DNA of 64,000 nt from Podospora bellae-mahoneyi (lineage: Eukaryota > Ascomycota > Sordariomycetes > Sordariales > Podosporaceae): positions 937,501-1,001,500 of the forward strand of contig NC_085882.1 in the NCBI RefSeq assembly GCF_035222275.1, read 5' to 3'. The position numbers and the translations under genes were made by a program. Positions 23,575 to 33,671 of this stretch are shown here, piece after piece (the stretch's first letter is position 1; every line of letters begins with the position of its first letter). The notes under the pieces are model-generated. The model saw only the letters and a program-made list of their open reading frames with translations. It had not been told where the DNA came from and did no database searches.

Positions 23575-26238
23575 CTAAACCAAAACATAATCATCCCAAT
23601 CCTCCTCCCCAACCCCAGCGACACTAGTCCAAATCTCCCTCCCAAACGCCGTCCCCTCCGCCCTATCATCCGCCGCCCAAACCTCCATCACCGAGTTCTT
23701 CAAGCTAGCATACACCCCATCCAAATGATACAACCTCTCCACCCTCTCCTGCACACTCCCACTGTTCGCATCAGCAACACAGTTCCAAACCCTATCCTTA
23801 TCCGCATACCACCCCTCCGCCCTGTGAATCCGATCAAACGCCTGCTTCCTGAAATCCAAAACATCGAGCTGTAGATCGTGGCCGACAAACATCTCAAATA
23901 CTTGACCGGCAGGGTCAGTAGCACCCGAGCGGAAGACAGAGCCGAGGTCGATCTCCGTGGAGCCGTCGACTTTGGTAACCTTCCAATGCCCCGCCCCGCT
24001 CGTCTTGAGGCTGGCCTCGGTAGCAGTGTGCCCGATGAGCCTCACTTTCCAGTATCGGTTAGGGCTGGTGTGGTATTGGGAATGCGGGTTCCTCTCGGGG
24101 CCAATAGTCAGCCGGCCTGACTTTTGGTTCCAGGTAATAGGGGTGGAGGTGAAGTTCTTGCGGGGATCGTCGTGAGGAATCTCGTAGTGATGGGAAGACG
24201 CATGGGGTTCTTCGAGGAGGTTGAAGTGGGCGTCTTTGCCCACGACAAGGAGAATCGTGATTTCTTCGGGGCGAGGGGTGCCGTTTGAAACAGTCGGGGT
24301 GGTGTCCAAGGGGATGATTGTGCCTTCTTTGGCGAGGACGGGGATTTGATCGAGGGGTCGATGGAGTTGGATGTGTCGGTTGCCGGTGTAGACTATGTGG
24401 GGAGCAAACAGGGAGACGTATCGGCCTTCGGGGAGCCAAGCTCGGGTAGACGAGGTCAGGGTGATACCGTCGTCGGGTGACGTGATTGGTGCAACGACCA
24501 GATTAGGGCCGAAGTAGTACTGAGTGGGCACGTGGTAGGCCTCTTCCGTGTGTGGGTGGTTCCAATACATTGGCTGGATCAGCGGCTCGGCATCGAATGC
24601 TGCACGGATGTTCATGGTGTACAGGTAAGGCACGAGTCGGTGACGCAGAACCAAAAAGTCCTTGATTATTTGACCTGGTTGGGACTCGAAGCTCCAAGGC
24701 TCCTTGCTGTTCCAGAGTGACTTGGATGAATGCAGACGGAGGATGGGCGAGAAGACGCCAAGCTGGACCCAACGAACGGTGAGCTCATTTGAGCGCCACC
24801 CACCCCAATGTCCACCAATGTCGTGAGACCACCAGCCATACCCAATGTTGGAGGCAGTGGCCGTGAACTCGGGCTGAAATTGGAGACCCGCCCAGCTGAT
24901 CTGAGTGTCCCCGGAGAAGCCAATAGGGTAGCGGTGGGAGCCGGCGCCAGCATAACGGGAAAAAGTGATGGGCTTCTCGATTGTTTTGACATTTCTTCGG
25001 CTGGTGAGGTAGTGATAGTGGTTGAGTACCCAAAGGGGGTCAACGCCGGGGATCCGAGAGCGCGTTCCCTGCTGCCAGTCAATCCACCAAAAGTCAATAC
25101 CTTGTTTCTCCAGACCAACTTTGAGCACATCAAAGTAGGCATCCATGAACTTGCGACTGCAGCAATCGAACCTGATAGGTTCCTCGCGAGATGTGTCGTG
25201 GTTCAGGGCCTTTGCAACCTCCTTGTACTGGTCTTCGAATGCGCGGATGCCGTCAGCCGGGTGGTCATTGACGGTAACCTTGAGTCTGCGGTCGTGGAGC
25301 TGCTTGAGGAACTTGTCGGGTTGTGGGAAAAGGTCCCTGTTCCAGCTGTATCCTGTCCATCCCGACCCGTACTTGCTAGGGATGCGCACTTTGTGCCAGT
25401 CCATGTCAATAACAGCGGCGCTGAGTGGCACTCCCTCTTTCTGGAAGTGATCCATCAACTCGAGGTACTCCTCGGCCGAGTATGCATGGTATCTTGACCA
25501 CCAGTTGCCAAGGGTCCATCTCGGGAGGACCGGCTGGCTGCCTGACAATCGATAAAAGTCCTTTATAGCAGCCTTGTGATCTCCATTGTAGGCAAAGATG
25601 TATCCATCAATCCGACCCGGCTTCCTCGTTGCGATCCATCCATCAGCGTCGAACAGCATGGACTTGCTGTCATCGAGAACGGCATAAGCCCTGCGCGAGA
25701 GGACACCAGGGTCCAGATCCACCCTTCCCCAGGCACCATCCAGTGTCCTTGCTGTGCCGCCTAGATCGCCATAGCTATTGCCGTCGTACCTCCACACATC
25801 ATCGGCAACTTTGACTGAGAAACCATAGGTCGAGAACTTCTTTTTGTCGTACTGCAGATGAAAATGATCGGTGATGATCTCCAACCGGTCCTCCTTGTCG
25901 ACCGTGCGGAAGGCCGGAGCGTCAAAGTTCCGGAATAATGCAAAGGTGGACACGCGGTCTTCGAAACCGCCATCCGGAGACCACTCGTAGCGGATGAGTT
26001 TGCTGGTCAGAATTGTGAAGCGGTAGTAACTGCCCTTGGTCCCGCCGGTGACAACAGCTTTGGGGTTGGCAGATGGGTTGGATGGAAATGAGTAGCGGTC
26101 TGTAGTCGCATCTGTGTCTACTACCGGGGACCTGGATGAGGAAGGGGTCCCCGCTGCTGTGGAACGGGAGAGCATGGGTGCGGCCGGAGAGCTGGGCTTT
26201 GAGCGACCAGCACGCTTGATGAAACTTAGAGCCGACAT
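23575..26238 (-). CDS. Glycoside hydrolase family 31 (alpha-glycosidase), 887 aa
   Basis: This is one uninterrupted 2.66-kb frame, ATG 26238 to stop 23575. The protein has the GH31 layout: an N-terminal beta domain (about 60-230), a TIM barrel (about 235-600) starting LPRWTLGNWWSRY, then C-terminal beta domains. The catalytic nucleophile should be Asp387 in IDFWWIDWQQG. The acid/base is Asp444 in GFSGDTQISW, and SHDIGGHWGG follows further on. GH31 enzymes remove alpha-linked glucose, xylose or related residues with retention of configuration. There is no signal peptide; the first 45 residues are Ser/Ala-rich, so an intracellular enzyme is likely. The motif WWIDWQQG differs from the secreted alpha-glucosidases I know, hence I leave the specificity open. 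A C-terminal extension (about 780-887) ending EEDWDDYVLV has no assigned role. Confidence 0.92.
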   Translation of the reverse strand: MSALSFIKRAGRSKPSSPAAPMLSRSTAAGTPSSSRSPVVDTDATTDRYSFPSNPSANPKAVVTGGTKGSYYRFTILTSKLIRYEWSPDGGFEDRVSTFALFRNFDAPAFRTVDKEDRLEIITDHFHLQYDKKKFSTYGFSVKVADDVWRYDGNSYGDLGGTARTLDGAWGRVDLDPGVLSRRAYAVLDDSKSMLFDADGWIATRKPGRIDGYIFAYNGDHKAAIKDFYRLSGSQPVLPRWTLGNWWSRYHAYSAEEYLELMDHFQKEGVPLSAAVIDMDWHKVRIPSKYGSGWTGYSWNRDLFPQPDKFLKQLHDRRLKVTVNDHPADGIRAFEDQYKEVAKALNHDTSREEPIRFDCCSRKFMDAYFDVLKVGLEKQGIDFWWIDWQQGTRSRIPGVDPLWVLNHYHYLTSRRNVKTIEKPITFSRYAGAGSHRYPIGFSGDTQISWAGLQFQPEFTATASNIGYGWWSHDIGGHWGGWRSNELTVRWVQLGVFSPILRLHSSKSLWNSKEPWSFESQPGQIIKDFLVLRHRLVPYLYTMNIRAAFDAEPLIQPMYWNHPHTEEAYHVPTQYYFGPNLVVAPITSPDDGITLTSSTRAWLPEGRYVSLFAPHIVYTGNRHIQLHRPLDQIPVLAKEGTIIPLDTTPTVSNGTPRPEEITILLVVGKDAHFNLLEEPHASSHHYEIPHDDPRKNFTSTPITWNQKSGRLTIGPERNPHSQYHTSPNRYWKVRLIGHTATEASLKTSGAGHWKVTKVDGSTEIDLGSVFRSGATDPAGQVFEMFVGHDLQLDVLDFRKQAFDRIHRAEGWYADKDRVWNCVADANSGSVQERVERLYHLDGVYASLKNSVMEVWAADDRAEGTAFGREIWTSVAGVGEEDWDDYVLV

Positions 26239-26686
26239 GATGGTGATCTTGCACTCTTATACTCCGCGCGAAGCGAACGATATCGAGCACGACTTCGAGA
26301 ATCGAGAGACGGAAGAGGTTCGCCGCTACTTGTTCCGTTTGTTGTTTCAGACAGCACGCCGTTGTTTGCTGGCAGTCCCCGGTTGGCCGGCCATGCCAAG
26401 AGCCCTGGGGTCAGGTGCCATTCCCCTGGATGGTGGCACGGAGCTCCATCCGCGGGACTGCCAAGACGTGATTTGCGGGGAAGTCCCACAGCCCCGCTCT
26501 GTCAGCTTCGCCTTGATGCCAAGGAGAGCTGGAAATGAGGTTGCGGTCATATATGAGGTACCATTTATAACCAGGCATGTGAACAAGGCTTTGTCGAGGG
26601 GGTCTTGATGGTCATACGAGAATTCGATGTGGGTAGTGGCGAGTTCTGATGTTGAACGATAAAGCTAAGGTACCTATCCAAAGATC
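26239..26686. promoter_or_regulatory. Upstream region of the GH31 gene
   Basis: About 450 bp lie between the GH31 start and the stop of the next minus-strand gene. Frames here lack motifs. A CTAAGGTACCTA palindrome-like motif sits at 26665-26676. Confidence 0.35.
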
Positions 26687-28287
26687 TTAGAAGTGTGGTA
26701 TCATCTGAATCCATGACGGTGTGTAGTAAACGCCCAGTGGTACGGCTCTCAGACTGACGAAGGATTCCACCACAATATACAGAATTCCCGCACCTAAAGT
26801 ACCATATAGCAACACTTCCAGGACGAGCATTACCATGACCAGCAGCTTGTCACGAACGTCGTTTCGAACTGTGATGTTCTCGAACGCTTCAAAAAGCTGT
26901 CCCACGGCGGTCATAAGAAGCTGCCCAGCAATGCATGCCGGCATTGTGAGAACCATCGCGAGTGAAGAAACCTTCCATAATAGAGCCTCAATTTGAGTTG
27001 GAAAGTTAAAGTCCCAAGCCAGCAAGTGGATGCTGCCATAAATCGCCGGTACAAGTGTCTGCACGAGAAACAGATACACCCTTCCTTTGAGGTGTTCCAA
27101 AAGGTGGGAAAAGGTGTAATAGTGAGAGCCTCCCTTGTGATCCTGCTCAAGACTGAGCAAAGCAGAGCTAGAAAAGTTCGCAAGATTGCCGTGGCTTTTG
27201 TATACATGCCCAAGCCGGGCATCAGCGCTCTGGAGGTCAACATTAGGATGCTCAAGTTTGCGATTCCCTCTGATATCAAATGTTTTCTGTACGCATTAGT
27301 TAGAACGAAAGGTTTGAAATGCGGGTGCCATGGGCAAGGAATCCATGATTGGCCTTACCTCGAACCAGAAAAAGTATAACATGATAGCACACGCGACATG
27401 TACCATGGTGTGCAGCTCCAGGAGACTTATAGGCAAGCCGTATGCCTTGAGGAATACACACTCAATGACCACCCAGCTGACCTGTGCAATGACTAACAGC
27501 TTTTGCAGCACGTCGGCTTTTGTTTGGTCCAAGATGGTGGATCTTGGTATTCTGAAGGGCTTGCTATCCTTCTGGGCTAGAAGCAGCGCGCCATGATGGG
27601 ACAAGATGACTGTCTTTTCCGTCCAGTTCAGCTTCGAGCCCTCCCATCAAAACATAAAACCCATATTTGAGGTCGAAAATGCACTGGGAGGTCCGTTAGC
27701 ATGAGATGAGACACCGGACATGGTAGATTAGTACTCACACTATCATTAATGGTGCTTGAGCTGGAGCTCTCACGACTCCAAATCTTCTCAATGTCGCCTG
27801 TGCTTCTCGTGGCATTTTGCTTGAGCATCTTATTCACGACTTTGTGAAAAGTTCCGAGTTGGGGTGGTCCGCTGATTTGAAGCTGTTGTTTCTCCTCAAG
27901 GCTCAAGGCGTCAGCCATCTTCTTGGCTTTCCACCACTGCGCAGACGCGTAAAACAAGACGAGTTCGGGGAACAAAAGGGTAATAAACATCCACTTGATC
28001 TTCTTAGCCACAAGCTGAACGTTTGTGATGCCTCGCTCGGGGATGTTGAGGTGGAGAGCCGTGTAGACACAGGTGAAAAGCGTCAGCAAACAGCTCCACA
28101 AAATGCTGGTTGTGCCCCTCCTGGTGGGTGCTGAGACCCAACCGGGTGCTTTCGTGTCATGGAGCAAGGAGGTGTTGTGGTTTATCTCGTGGATTTGATC
28201 GTACAATACTTTTGCTGAATCTGATGCGGCCCCGAAGCTGGCTGGTAAGATGAGGGCAGCAAACCCAAAGAGAGGTTCTGGCTTCAT
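26687..28287 (-). CDS. Fungal multi-pass membrane protein with one frame slip
   Basis: Three exons are recognisable: 28287-27739, 27683-27359 and 27286-26687. Introns are 55 bp (GTGAGT, GCTAAC, CAG) and 72 bp (GTAAGG, CTAACTAATG, CAG). The N-terminus looks like a signal peptide (MKPEPLFGFAALILPASFG). The hallmark block RGTTSILWSCLLTLFTCVYT with ALHLNIP, a later KYGFYVLMGG and the GSIHLLAWDFNFP block place it in a fungus-specific family of multi-pass proteins of unknown role, common in moulds. Exon 2 changes frame once: YGFYVLMGG is in one frame and ILSHHGALLLAQ follows in another. Exon 2 is 325 nt, one more than a multiple of three, and no splice site fits between. Either the copy carries a one-base insertion or the assembly has an error at about 27640. 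The rest is intact, so I keep it as a gene. Confidence 0.65.
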
Positions 28288-29205
28288 GATCGCTTTATCT
28301 TTCCGAATATGGTGGCTAGGAAAATGGAACAATGAAGAGTTGGGAAATCCAAAGAGTAATGAGAGCATTTGAACTTGCGATCAAATACCCATATTCGAGT
28401 CTTCCAAAACGCTACTCTCGAAGCAACTCCCATTTGTGGACCTTGATTGATTTGTGTAATGGAAATGGGCGGCAATTGGTCGCAATGTCTCACATTTGGA
28501 GCGTTGAGCGAGTAGCGCCCAATGGCAATACAACACGGTCGATACTGCAGCCACGACCATTGCTGTCTGAAAGCCTAACTGCGCATTCATCCACATTATT
28601 CGAATCTTGTCAAACCACGATCAGTTGCCTCGAAAGCGGGTTGGGCAAGCTGGAGCTCTACAAGAGGGTTGGACTGAGCATGCCCAAGTGCAGGCGACGT
28701 GTCTGTCAGCGGAAAACGCGGCAACAGTGCTCCTGCAAGCCGAGCTTCATGCAAGATGCTTTCTATAAACTCTAGGTACTTTATGTCTTGATACATGGGT
28801 ACCTTAAGTAATGTGACAAAGTCAAGGTGAGCTGACACGGTGAAGAGTACACCACAATGTTACTGACAGCGTAAGGTACCTAAGTAAGGCAGTCAAGCCT
28901 CCGGCTATGGAGACCGACGGAATGGATGAGTAGGTAGTCCATGACTATCGTGAAGGGGATAGCTTGGTGAAAGACGAAGGTGTGACCAGATAACGAGCTA
29001 TACCGTGACAAGCTTCCTTCTTGTTTCTCGATTCAAACCAGGAGCAATGGGCCAAGTCCTTAGCATCGCACTTATCAACTCGGAAGCTGCTCTGTTCCTG
29101 CTCCACTAGGTAGCATGGCACCTTCCAGTAGCCAAATACACATGAATACAATGTCTTAGGTAGACCTCTACTACAGCCAAAAGAACACCTACCCGCACCA
29201 AAGCA
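28288..29205. other. Intergenic region, nothing firm
   Basis: Promoter side of the membrane-protein gene and of the divergent gene at 29206. Short frames exist on both strands (for example 28332-28775 plus), but none has a motif or clean exon structure. Two palindrome-like motifs, GGGTACCTTAAG (about 28798) and TAAGGTACCTAAG (28872-28884), are present. Confidence 0.35.
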
Positions 29206-29829
29206 ATGGCCTTCAACTGCATAATGGATGCCTCATCTTCTCAAAATAAGGCGTCAGAAGATAGTGCCGAGGCCTCTTCATCTAGAAACAAGGCCTTCGA
29301 AAACACATTCGAGGCCTATTCAATCGACTACGCGACCCCGCCAACTTCTCCCGACGCCTCCTCTTCTTCAACGAAGGCCTCCTCCGTCGAACGTGACCTC
29401 CACGCCGAGTTCGACAGGCTCTTCTGCTCCGACTTCAAGACCGTCGAAACCGTATCCCAGCCGAAAAACGTCGAGCCCCCCGTCTACCCTGTCTGGGACC
29501 GCTTCTGCTTCCGAAAGCCCGACGTCGGTATGCAGCACGCTCAGCTCACCAAAGAGCTCCTCATGCGAGAGTGCACCGGCAAGCCCTTCCCCATGGTCGA
29601 ACAGCATGGCCCTGATACGACCAGAGAGAGATTCGGGGACGAGGTGTGGAACATCCACGACTTGATGCAGCAGAGTCGGGACATGAAAAACCCACCGGAG
29701 ATGGTTGACGGGGTGGTGGATGAGCTCAACGCAAGGGGCCCGCCGCCGGGAGAGATGAGCAAGTTCTTGATCAAGATGATGAAGGATGAGGCGCGCTATG
29801 TGGGAAAGAGGCTGTATGAGCAGGTCTGA
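29206..29829 (+). CDS. Hypothetical protein, 207 aa, with a 14-residue N-terminal duplication
   Basis: A single-exon frame runs from ATG 29206 (MAFNCIMDASSSQNK) to TGA 29829. Codon use is strongly C-ending in the middle, as in the intact genes here, which supports coding. Residues 8-37 hold two imperfect 14-residue repeats, of the form ASSSQNKASEDSAE and ASSSRNKAFENTFE, encoded by 42-bp units. The rest is soluble and mixed-charge, with FDRLFCSDFKTVE, YPVWDRFCFRKPD and a C-terminal helix-rich end (KFLIKMMKDEARYVGKRLYE). No domain is recognised, and no signal peptide or membrane segment is seen. It could be a lineage-specific gene. Confidence 0.65.
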   Translation: MAFNCIMDASSSQNKASEDSAEASSSRNKAFENTFEAYSIDYATPPTSPDASSSSTKASSVERDLHAEFDRLFCSDFKTVETVSQPKNVEPPVYPVWDRFCFRKPDVGMQHAQLTKELLMRECTGKPFPMVEQHGPDTTRERFGDEVWNIHDLMQQSRDMKNPPEMVDGVVDELNARGPPPGEMSKFLIKMMKDEARYVGKRLYEQV

Positions 29830-30346
29830 GCTGTGAACGGGAGATTCTTGATGCTCTGGAGGGAAGCAAGCATATTTGCCAACCAGGCTGGCGTTGAAGT
29901 TGTCTCGTTTTCCAACGATTTCAGCAATATGTTGGTTCTTTCACCAGGAAGCAGAGACTAGCATAATGAGGCGGAGGACCATGGAACCAACTGATTATCA
30001 TGTACATACCTTACTTATTCTGACCACCTCAAGACTGGAGTGCTCTCTGGGAGGAAAAGAGTCATCGAGCCAATCATAGGTACTTATACCATTCCATGAT
30101 GCCTCGATGTCTGTGCTACGTGATAGTCTGGACCACGGCAACACACCTAACCCACTAACACGAAGTTGCTCCCCTGTCCGCCCCGCTTACCCCCGGTCTG
30201 GCGCGCCATAGCGTTCTCTTGGTTGTGGTAAGACATCTTGGCATCCCCAAACCGCGCCCAGCCAAAACAACATTCACCCGTCATCCCCAAGCATCATCAC
30301 CGCCATCTCCATTCCCCGCCCCCATTGACCCCTCCAGCCCCGCGAC
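29830..30346. other. Intergenic region, 3' of one gene and 5' of the next
   Basis: About 520 bp lie between two plus-strand genes. No frame with support was found. The last 150 bp before 30347 are C-rich and purine-poor, as is usual upstream of fungal starts. Confidence 0.3.
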
Positions 30347-31136
30347 ATGCAGTTGACCAAGTCCCGACAACGAAAACTCCAGAATAAACTCCACAGATCC
30401 CTCCCCATTGAGGGGAGCCGCGAGTCAGAACTGTTTGTCCTCCCTTCCCTGTGTCCTTGTCCTCCATCTCCAAACTTCCCCACTAACAAACTGTCTCTTC
30501 TTTACCAGATGGGTCCAAAACACCAACTCCCCGCTCCTCCGCCTCCCCCCTGAACTCCGAAATCGCATCTACGAGCTCGTGTTATCCGTCGGCCAGATCC
30601 AAGTTATATTCAAAAGGTATCAGTTCAGGGCTATCAGCAACGGCGCGAATAGTAATAACACTCATCGACCTCTGTACGATGTTGTTCCTGGGGGGTTCGG
30701 GTGCATGGTATTTGGGCGGGAGGAGAACCCCTGGCCTACGGCTCACCTTAAGCCGGTGGGACCCGGGCAGAGGATTCCGGCGGCGTATCAAAACTGGAAA
30801 AGAGGCATGACGCTGCTGTCGCCGGTTTGTCGGCAGCTGTACCATGAGACGGTGCTGTTGCCGTACAGGTTGAATGCCTGGTCGTTTCATACCATTGCGG
30901 TGATGGACAGGTTTCTGATTAAGGAGAGGAGGCTGCCTAAGAGTCATATGGGGGCGATTAGGGTGTTGTATAGTCAATGTGTTTTGACCGCGGCGGTGGA
31001 GAAGAAACTTAATGGGTTGGAGATGGTGCTGTTGGATAGCGGGTGGAGGATGGTGAAGAGGGTTGTGGAGGTGGACAAGGATCATGGAGACAAGAGGGCT
31101 GTTTACTGGGATATTGAGAAGGGGTGGTGGAAGTGA
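30347..31136 (+). CDS. 2EXR / F-box-like domain protein, 237 aa
   Basis: Exon 1 is 30347-30432 and exon 2 is 30509-31136. The 76-bp intron has GTTTGT, a CACTAAC branch site and CAG, and joins the frame exactly (714 nt). The first exon encodes a basic leader (MQLTKSRQRKLQNKLHRSL). The 2EXR signature follows the join: SPLLRLPPELRNRIYELVL (about residues 34-52), the F-box-like start of a family greatly expanded in moulds and of unknown biochemical role. A second typical block, LLSPVCRQLYHETVLLPY, is near residue 140. Reading the second exon alone gives a longer frame whose N-terminus is intron sequence, so I prefer the spliced start. It is soluble, and no other domain is seen. Confidence 0.8.
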
Positions 31137-32192
31137 TATTAAGGGGGGGAGGTTATGGCATTGTTTTGCGAGGTGGGTGTTTGGCGCTGGGAAATTATCT
31201 GTTCTGCAATAAAACATGTACAACCGAGTTGTTTTTGGAGGCGGACATCAAGCTTCACTTTTCATCTCATATGCTCTCCCATAGTTCATTAATACATCTT
31301 CTCATAGCCCAAAACAACCGTGAGCTGGCTTCATTAGTGCAATAGCACGATGTTATCACATACTGTCTGTTTCACAACTCAGAAAGGACCACAGCGCGGA
31401 AATTACAATAGCACAAGGTGAGGGATTGGATAATGTAGAGGGCACAAAAGCTGGGCCAGGTTGATTTGCGGATAGTCCTCTTGGCTCCCTCCCTCCCGTC
31501 CGTTCTACCAGTTAGGCAGATAGCCGGCGCTCCGCAGACTTGCCTCCTACTGTGAACAAGTTTTCAGGGTTCACACACCCGGCAGCCCTGATCTGTGTCA
31601 TGATGGTTCCAGCATGCGAGACTGGAACGTTCTTTTGATCTCCAATAATGGGCCGTGATCTGGCCATCGCGGTAAGGAGGCTCAAATGCGACCGGTCAAG
31701 TGAACATCCGGTCCACGAAGAATGGCACACAGAAGACTCGATCCCCGCCTCTGACGCCATACGCGAGCCATCTGAGCAGTGCGCCTTTCAATATTACCTT
31801 CCCCGCGCCTAGGCTTGAGCCTGCTCAGGTCCCCGCCCCTGACCGGACCTAGGCACTGACGTGCTCACATGGAGTCCTCGTATGTTCCTTCTCTCCTAGG
31901 GAAAGAGCCCCGGAAAATCTAGTTCCCCTGGCAGGGCTCAGTCACCTGACGTCCCACCGTAATTTTCCTAGTATATCCTTTGATCTCTGAGAATTCTTCA
32001 ACTTATAACCTTTTCTTCCTCCCATCACCGCTCTCTTCTGGTCAACGGAGTCCGTATCGCCCTCGGGCAACGGATGAAGGTCAGCCTTCCTCTCTTCGTC
32101 CTCATCTTCACCGTGTCACCAATCCCAGAGCCTGGCTGGCGCGTCGTTCCTCGCAGACCTTGGTCCACGCCACCTGCACTGTATCCAAGCCG
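31137..32192. other. Intergenic region with one weak minus-strand frame
   Basis: No gene is well supported over about 1 kb. A minus-strand frame from ATG 31760 to stop 31512 (82 aa, MASEAGIESSVCHSSW) is complete but has no motif or splice evidence. The segment 31780-31870 is rich in CCCCGCC and GGACCTAGG-type GC motifs and could belong to a promoter. Confidence 0.3.
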
Positions 32193-33529
32193 ATGTTCTC
32201 TTGTCTGGCTACAGCAGCGACAAAGCTCCGCCACAAACGTCCGGTAAGCCCGAGTGGAGGTAGACTCCTTCAAAGCCAGGAAAGCTACCCCTGGAATACC
32301 ATTCCTTGGTCAGACAATAGTGAACTGCCAGTTGCTAGCACCACCCAAGCAAACAGCGCCTCCCTGTCATAATTCACCACCCCGATCCACCACGACGACC
32401 CAGTGAAAACCAAGCCAACAACCCCATTCCACCTCCCAGTCCTTCCCCACCTAGCCCACAGCTGTCTGGTCCAAACGCATCCATAAGTGCTTTGGTCCCT
32501 TCCCGTCCTTTTCCCTGGGATTCTCCAGTTGAGCGCCCAAACCAACCCACCACCCCCTGTCGTTGTCTTCGACTATCAAAGCGCAGGCAGGCCCCCTGTT
32601 CTTTCTTTTGACTCCGTTTCCAAAAGCCCTCAGTCCCATCCCAGCCCTGAAAACGGATCACCAGCGCCAGCTCACCACCCTCCTCAACAACCTCTGGGAC
32701 GCGCTCATACCCCCAACGCCGCCTCCTCCCGCTTATTCCTTTTCCGGCTTCCACTTCCTGCTTGAAGAGTTGGGTGTCTGGTCGTACGCCTGTGATCTCA
32801 CGACTGGGGTGTTGAAGGTTTTTATTTCGGGGTAAGTGAAATCTGTCAGCTGTCAGGCAATCGTGTCTGTTGTGCGTGTGGGATTGCGTATTCTTCATCA
32901 AAGGGGAAGGGGAGGAGGATACGGTTTGAGGAGGTGAGTTTCTCTTGTCAGGGCTGTTGTGAAAGGGGACACAGATACCGGGTGGTTCAGCTTGTGTTGT
33001 GATCTGCGAGAGGAGACGTCTCGGTCAAGTGAGGCCATTCTCCCAACACCTGAGCCTCTTCGTTGGTGGAGAGCAAACAAATAGATGCGGTGGTGCCTTG
33101 GACTTGGTTGTTAACACTAGTTGATGACAGGCAATCAAGCTGCTCATCGCCGCCAGGGTCAAGGAACTAGAGGGGAGGGTCCCGTCGCGTCCAGTCTCCT
33201 TCGCCGGGAGCGACGGTAAGAACATCTGGCATGATTTCGACAACCGGGAGGAGACTCTGGCCGGTGATATTCCCGAGTTGAAGTTGGTCGAGGACGCCAT
33301 GGATGTTGATAAGGAGAACAATTCTTGTTTCGTGGTGCGGGACAGGGCGCCGGTGAAGTCGCGTGAAGGCGGGGTTGAGAAGATGGAGGGTATAGTGCTG
33401 GCGCCCAAAGCGGCATCAAAGCCACGCAAGCACGAGATACAGCGACAGATCTTGTCGGCATATCATGACAGCACAGATGCTTTTTGCTGGGGCGATAAGG
33501 AGTTGTGGGGTGAGAGGTTTAGGCGGTGA
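32193..33529 (+). CDS. Hypothetical protein, probable four exons, about 237 aa
   Basis: Two coding blocks are clear: 32587-32831 (HQRQLTTLLNNLWDALIPPT, FHFLLEELGVWSYACDLTTG) and 33131-33529 (AIKLLIAARVKELEGRVPSR to DAFCWGDKELWGERF, stop TGA). To join them I use donor 32832 (GTAAGT), a 19-nt exon 32915-32933 and donor 32934 (GTGAGT) with acceptor before 33131. A first exon 32193-32243 (MFSCLATAATKLRHKRP) before GTAAGC, with an acceptor after GCGCAG at 32586, gives a frame that closes at 714 nt. The middle and first exons are tentative; the 343-bp first intron is long for this genome. I do not recognise the family. The N-terminal block is hydrophobic and Pro-rich, and the second half is charged and soluble. 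Confidence 0.45.
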
Positions 33530-33671
33530 TCTTTGGCGATATAGAACTGAGTCACCGAGGGTCCGTCTCTGGAAGAAAAGCTCGGACTGTGAATACGAGA
33601 CATTGACCCTAATTTGTAGTTTGTTTCCTTACTCGTTTATCTTTCATGTCCCCACCCAAGTATATCCCCCT

